Shown: in pieces, positions 40,971 through 49,893 of the stretch
Position numbering within the stretch: the stretch's first letter is position 1
Layout of the letters: each line of letters starts with the position of its first letter
From: an uncultured Rhodospirillaceae bacterium
GTDB lineage: Bacteria; Pseudomonadota; Alphaproteobacteria; Rhodospirillales; Rhodospirillaceae
DNA: 64,000 nt
Assembly (NCBI GenBank): GCA_943787205.1
Contig: CALSLN010000001.1
Coordinates: forward strand, 124,001-188,000
Direction: 5' to 3'
The notes under the pieces: model-generated
What the model was told of the DNA's origin: nothing
Seen by the model: only the letters and a program-made list of their open reading frames with translations
Database searches by the model: none
Made by a program: the position numbers and the translations under genes

Positions 40971-41618
40971 CTAATCGGCCAATTGTGACAGGGCTGCACG
41001 AAGCTCTGCAAGCCCTGTTCCCTTATGAGAGCTTGTCACAGCAATTTCCGGGAACGCCGCGGCGTGTTTTGTGGCTTCGACGGAGACCGCTTCGACAGTT
41101 TTGGCCAACTCGTTGGGTTTCACCTTATCCGCCTTAGTCATTACGATTTGGTAACTGACAGCCGCTTCGTCGAGGTCTTTCATAACTTCGCGATCGTTGG
41201 TTTTGAGGCCGTGGCGACTATCCACAAGCATGCAGACGCGGCGCAGCTGGGGCCGCCCCATAAGGTATGATTTGACCAATCTCGTCCAGGCGTCGACTTC
41301 AGTCTTCGGTGCGCGGGCATAGCCATACCCTGGTAGGTCAGACAGCATGAGGCGCTCGCCAATATTGAAAAAGTTGAGCTGTTGCGTTCTGCCAGGTGTC
41401 ACCGAGGTTCTGGCCAATGTCTTGCGTCCTGTCAGGCCATTGACCAAGCTTGATTTCCCCACGTTAGAGCGCCCCGCAAATGCGATCTCAGGGAGATCGC
41501 TATCAGGAACTTGAATCAGTGCTGCCGCACCTAGAACAAACGTGCATTCACCCGCAAAAAGCTTTCGGCCTTCCTCGAGAATGCGCGCGTCATCGTTTGG
41601 GCTTTGCCGCTCTGGCAT
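40971..41618 (-). CDS. engB: Ribosome biogenesis GTP-binding protein YihA/EngB
   Basis: A 215-residue GTPase needed for 50S subunit assembly. G1 is AGRSNVGKSSLVNGL, G3 is DLPGYGYA and G4 is TKADK. TPGRTQQLNFF is the switch I region. The start at 41618 is 14 bases after the yidC stop. Position next to yidC is conserved. Confidence 0.95.
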   Translation of the reverse strand: MPERQSPNDDARILEEGRKLFAGECTFVLGAAALIQVPDSDLPEIAFAGRSNVGKSSLVNGLTGRKTLARTSVTPGRTQQLNFFNIGERLMLSDLPGYGYARAPKTEVDAWTRLVKSYLMGRPQLRRVCMLVDSRHGLKTNDREVMKDLDEAAVSYQIVMTKADKVKPNELAKTVEAVSVEATKHAAAFPEIAVTSSHKGTGLAELRAALSQLAD

Positions 41619-41632
41619 AAAGTTTTACTCGA

Positions 41633-43354
41633 TCAAGTCTTGGCGCCGGGCTGGCGCATGATGACCCACTGTTGAAGAATGCCCAGTGCGTTACTCCACG
41701 CCCAGTAGATCACCAGTCCCGCAGGGAAGGTGGCCAGTAAGAACGTAAAGATCAAAGGCAAGAAGCTCATAATCTTTGCTTGCATCGGGTCAGTCGGTGC
41801 GGGGTTCAGTTTCTGCTGAAGAAACATCGTGATGCCCATGATGATTGGCCATGCCCCAATCGCAAGAAACGATGGAAGGTCAATGGGGATCAATCCAAAT
41901 AAGTTGAATATGCTCGTGGGGTCGGGCGCAGACAGATCGCTAATCCATCCGTAGAACGGCTCCTGACGCATCTCAATGGTGACAAAGAGAACCTTGTATA
42001 GAGCAAAGAAAATCGGAATCTGAATCAGGATTGGCAAGCACCCAGCGGCAGGATTGGCTTTCTCGCGCTTATACAACTCCATGAGTTCTTGGTTTTTGCG
42101 AGTGTTGTCGTCCGCATATTTTTCCTGAAGTTTTTTCATTTCAGGTTGCAGCTTCTTAAGCTTGTTCATCGCCCTGAATTGCTTGTTGGCGAGAGGGAAC
42201 AGCAGGAGGCGCAAACCAATAGTCAGAGCGAGAATGGCTAATCCAAAGTTACCGAGTATGCTTTGCAGCCAGATCAGGCAGTAAAAGAAAGGCTTGGTTA
42301 GGAAGTAAAACCAGCCGAAGTCGATGGCGAGATCGAATCGACTTATGCCTAAATCTTCAGCGTATCCATCGAGCAGTTGAACGCGTTTTGCGCCGGCGAA
42401 GAGATAGGTTTTCGCGCTGCCGGTTGTGCCCGTTTGAATGACGGTGGCTTCCGTACTGCGGAAGTCAGTTTGAAAACGGTCACGGGCATTGGGATTACTG
42501 TATCGAAAGGCCGCCTCAATTTGTTGAGTTTGGTCATGTGCAAGCGCGGCAAGCCAATACTTGTCTGTAAACCCGATCCAACCACCGTTTGAACTCACGG
42601 TTTCAAGGGGTGTTTCTTTGAGATCGTCGTAGTCAACTTCTTTGAGTGTTTCGTCGAATACGCCTAAGGGCCCTTCGTGCAAAATGAAGAACCCTTGAAT
42701 TTCTGGAATGTCGACACGGGCGACTAGGCCATAGGGAAACAAGGACACGGCTGCGTTTGTGGCGTTCTGGACTTCGTCGTTCACGGTGAATAGGTAGTCA
42801 CTATCAATTGAAATGGTGCGCTTGAATGTCAAACCGGCACCGTTGTCCCATGTCATAATGAGTGGGCGGTCGACTGAAAGCTCAGCGTTTTCTGCGTACG
42901 TAGACCATTCTGTTGTTGATGATGGCAGTGCAAGTGTTGAGTCTGCGCTCAACCACCCGATTTCTGCGAAGTAAGGTGATGGGGCGTCCGCTGGAGAAAA
43001 CAGTGTGATCTCGTCACTCTCGGGGTCTGTCGTCTCGCGATATTTCGCTAAGGTTAGATCGTCAAACCGTAATCCCGTCAGGGGCACTGAGCCATGTAAG
43101 CTTTCGGTGCTAATGCGAGCGCGTCGATCGGCAGCGATGGCTGAAGCGCGGTCTGCCTCTGGGTTTGCGCTTGCGGCTAAAAGGTCCTGGGCCATAGGCA
43201 ATGCCGCGCCCGCAGTCGGTGCGGCCAAGCCTTGCTCAGTTTCAACGGTTTCACTAGGTAGCGGGGCGTCAGGCGTAAAGAAGTAATCCCAGCCGAATAG
43301 AATCGCCATGGAGACAACAATGGCCAGAAACATATTGCGTTGATCGGTCATCAC
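41633..43354 (-). CDS. yidC: Membrane protein insertase YidC
   Basis: A 573-residue inner-membrane insertase. The first helix (NMFLAIVVSMAILFGWDYFF) is followed by a periplasmic P1 domain up to about residue 330, then the conserved core of five helices. WLQSILGNFGLAILALTIGL, LFPLANKQFRAMNKLKKLQP (the cytosolic hairpin) and NPAAGCLPILIQIPIFFALY are typical. It inserts proteins such as F0 subunits, alone or with Sec. It overlaps yidD by ATGA. Confidence 0.96.
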   Translation of the reverse strand: MMTDQRNMFLAIVVSMAILFGWDYFFTPDAPLPSETVETEQGLAAPTAGAALPMAQDLLAASANPEADRASAIAADRRARISTESLHGSVPLTGLRFDDLTLAKYRETTDPESDEITLFSPADAPSPYFAEIGWLSADSTLALPSSTTEWSTYAENAELSVDRPLIMTWDNGAGLTFKRTISIDSDYLFTVNDEVQNATNAAVSLFPYGLVARVDIPEIQGFFILHEGPLGVFDETLKEVDYDDLKETPLETVSSNGGWIGFTDKYWLAALAHDQTQQIEAAFRYSNPNARDRFQTDFRSTEATVIQTGTTGSAKTYLFAGAKRVQLLDGYAEDLGISRFDLAIDFGWFYFLTKPFFYCLIWLQSILGNFGLAILALTIGLRLLLFPLANKQFRAMNKLKKLQPEMKKLQEKYADDNTRKNQELMELYKREKANPAAGCLPILIQIPIFFALYKVLFVTIEMRQEPFYGWISDLSAPDPTSIFNLFGLIPIDLPSFLAIGAWPIIMGITMFLQQKLNPAPTDPMQAKIMSFLPLIFTFLLATFPAGLVIYWAWSNALGILQQWVIMRQPGAKT

Positions 43355-43617
43355 TTAGCTTTCGCGTTAGTCAAAGTTGCAGGTGTTTGATCGGTTGCAG
43401 GAGGAACCGGGTCGTGGCCGCCTTCGCTCCAGGGGTGGCACCGAATCAGTCTTCTTATACCCAACCCTAATCCAGAGATGGCGCCGTGCGTTTCAACCGC
43501 ATCGGCCATATAGGCTGAGCATGTGGGATGATAGCGACATCGAGTGCCGAGAAGTGGGGAGACCACCAGTTGATAGGCGCGCACGATAGATTTTATTAAA
43601 GTCTGTGCCACGGTCAT
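43351..43617 (-). CDS. yidD: Membrane protein insertion efficiency factor YidD
   Basis: An 88-residue peripheral membrane protein of the DUF37 family. YQLVVSPLLGTRCRYHPTCS is the signature with conserved cysteines, followed by RLIRCHPWSEGGHDPVP. It assists YidC-dependent insertion. Start and stop both overlap neighbours by four bases (rnpA upstream, yidC downstream). Confidence 0.93.
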   Translation of the reverse strand: MTVAQTLIKSIVRAYQLVVSPLLGTRCRYHPTCSAYMADAVETHGAISGLGLGIRRLIRCHPWSEGGHDPVPPATDQTPATLTNAKAK

Positions 43618-43973
43618 TTTTGATTGCGCCTTGGTTCAGATATTTTTGTCATGGCGTGACGTAGATCTTTCTCAAGAGTGTCAAATGCCATGGTTGCTGT
43701 GTCACGTCTACCGATGAGAACATAGTCCATCCCGGGTTTGCCGAGTTCGGAGAGAACGTGACGGGCTGCAACACGAAGACGTCTTTTTGTTTTGTTGCGA
43801 TCGACTGCTCCGCCAACTTTGCGGCTGGCCGTAAAGCCAACGCGCGCTTCCTCTGAGCTTTGAGGGTTTGGGCACGCTTGCAGCACAAAACCATGCGCGA
43901 CCCGCTTAGTTCGGGCTGCGGCAACTCTTAGAAAATCTTCCCGGCGCTTTAGTCGGCCCAAGGGGCGTCCCAT
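43614..43973 (-). CDS. rnpA: Ribonuclease P protein component
   Basis: A 119-residue basic protein that supports the RNase P RNA in cutting tRNA 5' leaders. It opens with RLKRREDFLRV, and the RNR-type motif is KVGGAVDRNKTKRRLRVAAR. YVLIGRRDTATMAFDTLEKD is the C-terminal signature. Second gene of the operon, 29 bases after rpmH. Confidence 0.93.
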   Translation of the reverse strand: MGRPLGRLKRREDFLRVAAARTKRVAHGFVLQACPNPQSSEEARVGFTASRKVGGAVDRNKTKRRLRVAARHVLSELGKPGMDYVLIGRRDTATMAFDTLEKDLRHAMTKISEPRRNQK

Positions 43974-44002
43974 GGTCCGAGTCCTCCGCCAGAGTTCAGG
44001 AG

Positions 44003-44137
44003 TTAGGCTGAAAGGCGCTTACGGCCCTTGGCACGACGATTGGCCAGGACTTTACGGCCACCTTTGGTTGCCATGCGCGCGCGGAACCCGTGGCGACGCT
44101 TGCGTACCAATCTGCTCGGTTGAAACGTCTGTTTCAC
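44003..44137 (-). CDS. rpmH: 50S ribosomal protein L34
   Basis: A 44-residue protein too short for standard length filters. The sequence [20 protein letters not shown], then [20 protein letters not shown] and LSA, is unmistakably L34. The start codon is GTG (44135-44137), preceded by GGAGAG. It leads the operon rpmH-rnpA-yidD-yidC-engB-argB-HAD. Confidence 0.95.
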   Translation of the reverse strand: MKQTFQPSRLVRKRRHGFRARMATKGGRKVLANRRAKGRKRLSA

Positions 44138-44213
44138 GAGGGTCTCTCCGCTTTCGGTCTAAAAAAGGTTTCCACCACGAAAAAGTGGCGGGTTTCGGCC
44201 AAAGCCGGAGGGG

Positions 44214-44242
44214 TGTATAGCCGTGGCGCATCGGACTGTCAA
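44214..44242 (-). promoter_or_regulatory. Consensus sigma-70 promoter of the rpmH operon
   Basis: On the minus strand TTGACA (44237-44242) is followed after exactly 17 bases by TATACA (44214-44219). This is near-perfect and would start RNA about 70 bases before rpmH. Downstream it reads CCCCTCCGGC, a stretch also found after the probable -10 at 51154-51159. Confidence 0.7.
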
Positions 44243-44422
44243 TGCATGCCTGTGTGTTCACGTGTCGATGAGAGAGCATAAAAAGGCGCCTATTTTCAAG
44301 CCTTTCGGGGATTCTGCTCACGTAAACCTGAATGGCCAGCGGCTGCTTCGGGTGATATTCGAGGGGGTGTGCTGGAAAACCGCCCAAAATTGCCACTCCT
44401 ACGGCCTTTTTAGGCCTCATCT

Positions 44423-45199
44423 ATGAAACAGTGTTGTTCCGTTATGACTGAGATCCCACCAATCGCCGAATCTGGACAGGCGCCTGATAAGCAAAAAAAG
44501 AGCTATGTGAAACGCGTGACCGTCCTTTTGGGATTTGCTGCTCTGTTTGCTGCGGTATTCTCGACTGGGATTCAGAACCAGCTTTCGCTCGAGTCCCTGC
44601 GGACCAATCGAGAGGCGCTGCTGGACTTCGTATCGGTCAATTACGTGGGGGCTGTGGCTGCCTTCATGGCAATTTACATACTTGCGGTGACGTTTTCGAT
44701 CCCGGGTGCTGTGTGGCTGTCCATTTCGGGTGGGTTCATTTTTTCTGCTGGTCCTGCGACGGCCTATATCGTGATTGCAGCGACTCTCGGCGCGACTCTC
44801 GTCTTTCTGCTTGCGCGTTACGTTCTTGGTGACGTGCTTCGAAGCAAAGCTGGTGGTGCGATAGACCGGATGCGTTCTGGATTTCAGGAAGATGCTTTCA
44901 GCTACATGTTGGTCCTCCGTCTGGTCCCGCTTTTCCCATTCTTTATTGTGAATTTGGTTCCGGCATTCCTCAATGTTCCGATCCGAATTTATGTGGTCGG
45001 TACGGCCTTGGGTATTATTCCGGGTGCGTTCGTTTTCGCGCTCGTTGGTAGTGGTCTTGGTGCCGTGTTTGACGCGGGAGGGGACGTTGATCCTGGAGCT
45101 GTGTTGTTCCGTCCGGAAGTTATTGGGTCTCTTCTCGGCTTGGCGGCCTTGGCGCTTATTCCCGTTGCCTACAAGCGGCTGAAAGCAAACTCCTCATGA
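44423..45199 (+). CDS. TVP38/TMEM64 (DedA-like) membrane protein
   Basis: A 258-residue protein with about five membrane segments. The family signature runs through IPGAVWLSISGGFIF and LARYVLGDVL, then LRLVPLFPFFIVNLVPAFLN and GTALGIIPGAFVFALVGSGL. These proteins are SNARE-associated/DedA-like and probably move lipids or ions; the precise role is not established. The start may instead be the ATG at 44444 (MTEIPPIAES). The stop overlaps the next gene, a mercuric-reductase-like flavoprotein, a common pairing. Confidence 0.85.
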   Translation: MKQCCSVMTEIPPIAESGQAPDKQKKSYVKRVTVLLGFAALFAAVFSTGIQNQLSLESLRTNREALLDFVSVNYVGAVAAFMAIYILAVTFSIPGAVWLSISGGFIFSAGPATAYIVIAATLGATLVFLLARYVLGDVLRSKAGGAIDRMRSGFQEDAFSYMLVLRLVPLFPFFIVNLVPAFLNVPIRIYVVGTALGIIPGAFVFALVGSGLGAVFDAGGDVDPGAVLFRPEVIGSLLGLAALALIPVAYKRLKANSS

Positions 45200-46623
45200 C
45201 CGAAATCTTGAAGCCGGACCTTTGTATTATCGGAGCAGGATCCGGTGGACTTTCTGTGGCCGCTGGCGCCGTTCAGATGGGGGCGTCTGTAGTTCTTATC
45301 GAAAAAGGCCCGATGGGTGGAGACTGCCTCAACTTTGGCTGTGTGCCATCTAAGGCGCTTTTAGCGGCAGGACATGCCGCGCACGCTTACTCTGATACAT
45401 CAAAATTTGGGATTTCTAGCCCAGAGTCGACTGTCGATTTTCAAGCCGTTCATGACCATGTGCACGGTGTTATTGCCGGTATAGCGCCGCATGATTCTGT
45501 CGAACGTTTTGAAGGCTTGGGTGTTCGCGTTATTCAAGGAGCAGCAGAGTTCACATCTCCGAAAGAGGTAACCGCGAACGGCATAACAATTCGCGCGCGC
45601 CGCTTTGTCGTTGCGACAGGCTCATCTGCCTTTGTGCCGCCGATTGATGGGTTGTCGACGACTCCTTACCTTATCAACGAGACAATTTTTGATCTCACTG
45701 AAGCACCCGAACACCTGATTGTTATTGGTGGCGGGCCAATTGGATGTGAATTGGCACAGGCGCACCGTCAACTGGGCTGCCAGGTGACAGTGGTTGAGGC
45801 GGCGCAGGTGCTACCAAAAGATGACCCCGAGCTCGCTAGTGTCGTCCGGTCGTCTTTGTTGGACCAGGGCGTTGTTCTTATTGAGGGGGCGATGGTCAAG
45901 AGCACCAGTTCGGACGGTCACGGTGTTGCTGTTTCCTTTGAACGAGAAGATCAGGTTGAAACAATCACTGGATCGCATTTGTTGGTCGCTGTCGGACGTA
46001 AAGCAAATGTGGATGGCCTTGGCTTAGACGCCGCAAACGTAAGACACACCCCGCGCGGAATCGGTGTGAATGCAGGTTTGTGCACATCTAATCGAAAAGT
46101 TTACGCGATCGGAGATTGTGCGGGCGGATTGCAGTTTACCCATGTGGCCGGGTACCACGCGGGTATCGTGATTCGAAGTGCTCTGTTTCGTTTACCGGCC
46201 AAGGCAGACCTTCGCGCCGTGCCCTGGGTGACTTATACGGACCCTGAATTGGCGCAAGTTGGTCTTACGGAAACACAAGCACGCGAGCAGCATGGAGACT
46301 CCATACGCGTCTTGTCATGGCCCTATGAAGAAAATGATCGGGCGCGGGCTCAGCGTATGACCACCGGTCTAGTAAAGGCTGTCGTGGCTAAGAACGGTGT
46401 CATTCTTGGATGTGGGATTGCTGGGCCTCAAGCGGGTGAATTGATTCAAGTTTGGGTGCTTGCGATGTCGCAAAACTTAAAAATCGGCGCGATTGCTAGC
46501 ATGGTGACGCCGTACCCGACTCTGGGTGAGGTATCTAAGAGGGCGGCAGGATCCTATTATACGCCTTCGCTCTTTAGCGAACGGACCCGTAAGGTTGTGC
46601 GGTTCCTGTCCAGGTTCGGGTAA
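45196..46623 (+). CDS. Mercuric-reductase-like FAD disulfide oxidoreductase
   Basis: A 475-residue member of the dihydrolipoamide dehydrogenase/glutathione reductase family. FAD binding is at LCIIGAGSGGLSVAAGAVQM, the redox-active disulfide in GGDCLNFGCVPSKALL, NAD(P) binding at LIVIGGGPIGCELAQAHRQL, and the second FAD motif at KVYAIGDCAG. It lacks the N-terminal metal-binding domain and the C-terminal Cys-Cys pair of true MerA, so mercury reduction is unlikely. It is co-translated with the TVP38 gene (ATGA overlap). The substrate is unknown. Confidence 0.85.
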   Translation: MTEILKPDLCIIGAGSGGLSVAAGAVQMGASVVLIEKGPMGGDCLNFGCVPSKALLAAGHAAHAYSDTSKFGISSPESTVDFQAVHDHVHGVIAGIAPHDSVERFEGLGVRVIQGAAEFTSPKEVTANGITIRARRFVVATGSSAFVPPIDGLSTTPYLINETIFDLTEAPEHLIVIGGGPIGCELAQAHRQLGCQVTVVEAAQVLPKDDPELASVVRSSLLDQGVVLIEGAMVKSTSSDGHGVAVSFEREDQVETITGSHLLVAVGRKANVDGLGLDAANVRHTPRGIGVNAGLCTSNRKVYAIGDCAGGLQFTHVAGYHAGIVIRSALFRLPAKADLRAVPWVTYTDPELAQVGLTETQAREQHGDSIRVLSWPYEENDRARAQRMTTGLVKAVVAKNGVILGCGIAGPQAGELIQVWVLAMSQNLKIGAIASMVTPYPTLGEVSKRAAGSYYTPSLFSERTRKVVRFLSRFG

Positions 46624-46629
46624 ATCTCA

Positions 46630-48036
46630 ATGGCCGACTCAACACCACCCGACGCGGATATTCGCTTAACGCAAGACGGCGGCGTGTTTTTTACGGGACT
46701 GTCCGCGCGACTGCTGTGGCTTACGATCGCCTTTATTATGTTATGCGAAGTCTTCATTTTCGCGCCTTCTATTGCCCGCTATCGGGTCCAGTACCTAGAG
46801 ATGAAGTTGGATGCAGCGCATCTTACCCTGACCGCCCTTGAGGCGGCGAAGATGGTTGACCCTGAGTTGCAACGCCGGTTGCTCAATCAGGCCGGCGTCC
46901 TGGGCATGACCGTGATCCGTCCCGGAATGCCGGCTCGGACTCTTGGGCCAGACATGCCAGCGCGGATACCACTCCTGTTCGATTTGCGTGATGAAACACC
47001 CCTAACAATGATTAAGCATGCGTTGTCCTGTTTGCTTGAATCCAAGGATATGGTGATCGGGGCGACGGGTTGGTCGCCATCAGACCCCAACGTGCTGGTC
47101 GAGGTTATTTTGCCTGAGCCGCCATTGCGGCAAGCTTTGATCGACTATGGCCAGCGCATCTTTCTCTTGAGTTTGTTGATCTCAGTGGTCACCGCGGCGC
47201 TGGTGTATTTGTCTATGCAATGGTTAGCGGTCCGTCCTATGCGCCGCCTTACGGCCAGCATGATGACCTTTCAAGGCTCACCGCAAGATGAGGATCTGAT
47301 CATGCAGCCGGGTGGCCGCAAAGATGAGGTTGGAATTGCAGAGCAAGCGCTGGCTGATATGCAACATCAATTGCGCACAGCGCTAACGCAGAAAGAGCGT
47401 CTTGCAGGTGTGGGTACCGCGGTGACCAAGGTCTCCCATGATCTCAAAAACATTCTTGCCACGGCAATGCTCGAATCAGACCGTTTAGAGCAATCTGAAG
47501 ATCCAGAAGTTCGGCGCATCACGTCTGGTTTGGTCAAGGCGATCGATCGCGCGGTTCATTTGTGCACAAAGACTCTTCGTTTTGCGAAGGAGGGGCCGCC
47601 CCGAGTGGAGCGCACGCGCATCGATCTTGGATCATTTCTAAAGGAAATTAAATCTGGGTTAGCGCCCGTGCTTGACGGCTGCACCGTAACAGCCTCGGTG
47701 CAGTTTGATGACAAAGTCCATGCGGATTCAGACCTCCTTCGTAGGGCCATTGAGAACTTGATTCGAAACGCGGCAGAGGCTGGGGCCTCCGACATCAAAG
47801 TTACAGCGAGCCGTAAAAAACATGGCTTATCAATTCTTGTCTCAGACAATGGCCCAGGCTTGCCTGCCAAAGCCATGGAGAACCTTTTTGTTCCATTCTC
47901 TGGGTCAGCGCGCTCCGGTGGGTCCGGCCTTGGCTTGCCGATCTCCCGTGAGTCGATCCGGGCGCAGGGTGGAGACATGGTTTTGTGCGAGTCGTCTGAG
48001 TCTGGAACGGTGTTTGAAATCCGTTTGCGGGGATAG
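46630..48036 (+). CDS. Sensor histidine kinase (orphan)
   Basis: A 468-residue membrane kinase. Two helices (about 24-46 and 175-198) flank a periplasmic sensor region of about 125 residues, then a HAMP-like linker and a HisKA-type domain with the phospho-acceptor in KVSHDLKNILATAML (near 270). The ATPase domain has ENLIRNAAEAG (N box), SDNGPGLP (G1) and GGSGLGLPISRESIRAQGG (G2). No response regulator is adjacent. It starts six bases after the flavoprotein stop, so it is probably in the same operon. Confidence 0.88.
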   Translation: MADSTPPDADIRLTQDGGVFFTGLSARLLWLTIAFIMLCEVFIFAPSIARYRVQYLEMKLDAAHLTLTALEAAKMVDPELQRRLLNQAGVLGMTVIRPGMPARTLGPDMPARIPLLFDLRDETPLTMIKHALSCLLESKDMVIGATGWSPSDPNVLVEVILPEPPLRQALIDYGQRIFLLSLLISVVTAALVYLSMQWLAVRPMRRLTASMMTFQGSPQDEDLIMQPGGRKDEVGIAEQALADMQHQLRTALTQKERLAGVGTAVTKVSHDLKNILATAMLESDRLEQSEDPEVRRITSGLVKAIDRAVHLCTKTLRFAKEGPPRVERTRIDLGSFLKEIKSGLAPVLDGCTVTASVQFDDKVHADSDLLRRAIENLIRNAAEAGASDIKVTASRKKHGLSILVSDNGPGLPAKAMENLFVPFSGSARSGGSGLGLPISRESIRAQGGDMVLCESSESGTVFEIRLRG

Positions 48037-48138
48037 CGCGGCTCTTCTCTGGTTCTTTGTCCCCCTACCCAATCGGCGGCAAATGGGCTAAACCCCGCCG
48101 CATCAACGGAGTCTTCCGTTCCGCAGCGGAGAAGATCA

Positions 48139-48969
48139 ATGAGCACGGTCCTGCCGACAAAGCACAAGCGTTCGTCAGTGCGAGACATTGAGGCCCAAAA
48201 AGGCGGCGAACCTATTGTTTGCATCACGTCTTATTCAGCACCCATGGCTAAGCTCATGGATGAGCATGTTGACCTATTGCTGGTCGGCGACTCTATCGGA
48301 ATGGTGCTGTACGGGCTTGAAAACACTCTGGCCGTCTCTGTAGATATGATGGTGAACCATGGCGCCGCCGTGGTGCGGGGATCTCAGACCTCTTGTGTCA
48401 TTGTTGATATGCCATTTGGATCTTATCAAGGCTCGCCCGAAGCCGCTTTTGATGCTGCTGCACATATTATGTCTGAAACCGGATGCGCGGGCGTGAAGCT
48501 TGAGGGCGGGCGCGTTATGGCAGAGACCATCGAATTTCTAGTGACGCGCGGTATACCGGTTATGGGGCACGTTGGAATGACGCCTCAGTCGGCAAATGTG
48601 TTTGGCGGGTATAAAACTCAGGGCAAATCAGATGCAGGTGCGCGCCTTGTCCTTGAGGACGCCAAAGCGGTCGCAGATTCCGGTGCGTTCTCGATGGTCA
48701 TCGAACAGACCATGGAGCCGGTTGCACGCAAAATTACCGAAGAGGTTTCCGTTCCAACGATCGGCATCGGGGCGTCGCCCGCATGCGACGGGCAGATTAT
48801 TGTGGCGGAAGATATTCTCGGTATCTTTCAAGACTTCACACCGAAATTCGTCAAACGCTATGCCGAACTCGGTACTGAAATATCAGATGCTGTGCAGACC
48901 TATGCCGACGAGGTTCGGGCGCGCACATTTCCCGCGCCCGGTCACCTATATGGCGCAAAGAAAAGCTAG
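48139..48969 (+). CDS. panB: 3-methyl-2-oxobutanoate hydroxymethyltransferase
   Basis: A 276-residue TIM-barrel enzyme making ketopantoate, the first step to pantothenate. [16 protein letters not shown] is the metal site; [19 protein letters not shown] and [20 protein letters not shown] follow, with [20 protein letters not shown] near the end. GGAGAAG precedes the ATG. panC follows after eight bases. Confidence 0.95.
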   Translation: MSTVLPTKHKRSSVRDIEAQKGGEPIVCITSYSAPMAKLMDEHVDLLLVGDSIGMVLYGLENTLAVSVDMMVNHGAAVVRGSQTSCVIVDMPFGSYQGSPEAAFDAAAHIMSETGCAGVKLEGGRVMAETIEFLVTRGIPVMGHVGMTPQSANVFGGYKTQGKSDAGARLVLEDAKAVADSGAFSMVIEQTMEPVARKITEEVSVPTIGIGASPACDGQIIVAEDILGIFQDFTPKFVKRYAELGTEISDAVQTYADEVRARTFPAPGHLYGAKKS

Positions 48970-48977
48970 TCATAGTC

Positions 48978-49838
48978 ATGACTGAGTCTGTTCCCTCTCT
49001 TAAAATAGTACGCGACGTTGCCAGCTTGCGTCGACGGGTTCAGGGGTTGCGGTCATCAAACCAAATGATCGCATTGGTTCCCACAATGGGGGCGCTGCAT
49101 GCCGGCCATATGGCATTGGTGGAACGTGCGAAAGCACTGGCGGACAAAGTCGTCGTGACCATCTTTGTAAACCCAACGCAGTTTGGGCCTGACGAAGATT
49201 TGGCAGCTTATCCGCGTCAGGAGTCTGAAGATTGGACACTGCTGGCGGCCGCTGATGTGGATGTTCTCTACATGCCGGATGCGCTCGCGATGTACCCAGA
49301 ACATTTTCAAACAGAAATCCGTGTTTCAGATGTGAGCCAGGGATTGTGTGGTGCTCATCGCGCCGGTCATTTTGATGGTGTTGCGACAGTGGTCGCAAAA
49401 CTGTTGTTGCAGGCATCGCCAGACATCGCGTTGTTCGGAGAAAAAGATTTCCAACAATTGACGGTCATTAAGCGGCTTGTCGCCGACCTTGATATCCCGG
49501 TCGATATTGTTGGTGTGCCAACAGTCCGTGAGGATGATGGTCTCGCGCTATCCTCACGCAATGCGTATCTGACTGAAGAAGAGCGCGCGATCGCGCCGAT
49601 TTTGCATCGTGAGCTGACCGTTGTTGCCATAGATATTGCGGAAGGCGCAGATATTAAAGTTTGCTGCGCACGGGCGGTCGACACGCTTTTGGCGGCCGGT
49701 TTTAGTGCTGTTGATTATGTGGAAGCGCGCGAGGCTCTGACCCTGTCATCCTTGATGGCACATGGTCCGGATGCCCGGGTTCTTGGTGCTGCCCAGCTTG
49801 GTGGCGCGCGATTGATCGATAACGTACCGGTGCCTTAG
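48978..49838 (+). CDS. panC: Pantothenate synthetase
   Basis: A 286-residue ATP-dependent ligase joining pantoate and beta-alanine. VPTMGALHAGHMALVERA holds the HxGH nucleotidyl-transferase motif, ALFGEKDFQQLTVIKRLVAD is the second family motif and LALSSRNAYL the KMSKS-equivalent region. Length is standard. Convergent with the lipoprotein gene; a small CCGTT-TTTT-AACGG hairpin lies between them but is not a convincing terminator. Confidence 0.95.
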   Translation: MTESVPSLKIVRDVASLRRRVQGLRSSNQMIALVPTMGALHAGHMALVERAKALADKVVVTIFVNPTQFGPDEDLAAYPRQESEDWTLLAAADVDVLYMPDALAMYPEHFQTEIRVSDVSQGLCGAHRAGHFDGVATVVAKLLLQASPDIALFGEKDFQQLTVIKRLVADLDIPVDIVGVPTVREDDGLALSSRNAYLTEEERAIAPILHRELTVVAIDIAEGADIKVCCARAVDTLLAAGFSAVDYVEAREALTLSSLMAHGPDARVLGAAQLGGARLIDNVPVP

Positions 49839-49893
49839 GCAATCGATACCCATCCGTCGTCTATAAATGTAGTTTAAAACCGCCGACCGTTTT

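Noticed and set aside
45196..46623. Mercury-resistance operon
   Set aside because: The flavoprotein has no N-terminal metal-binding domain and no C-terminal Cys pair, and no merR, merT or merP is present.
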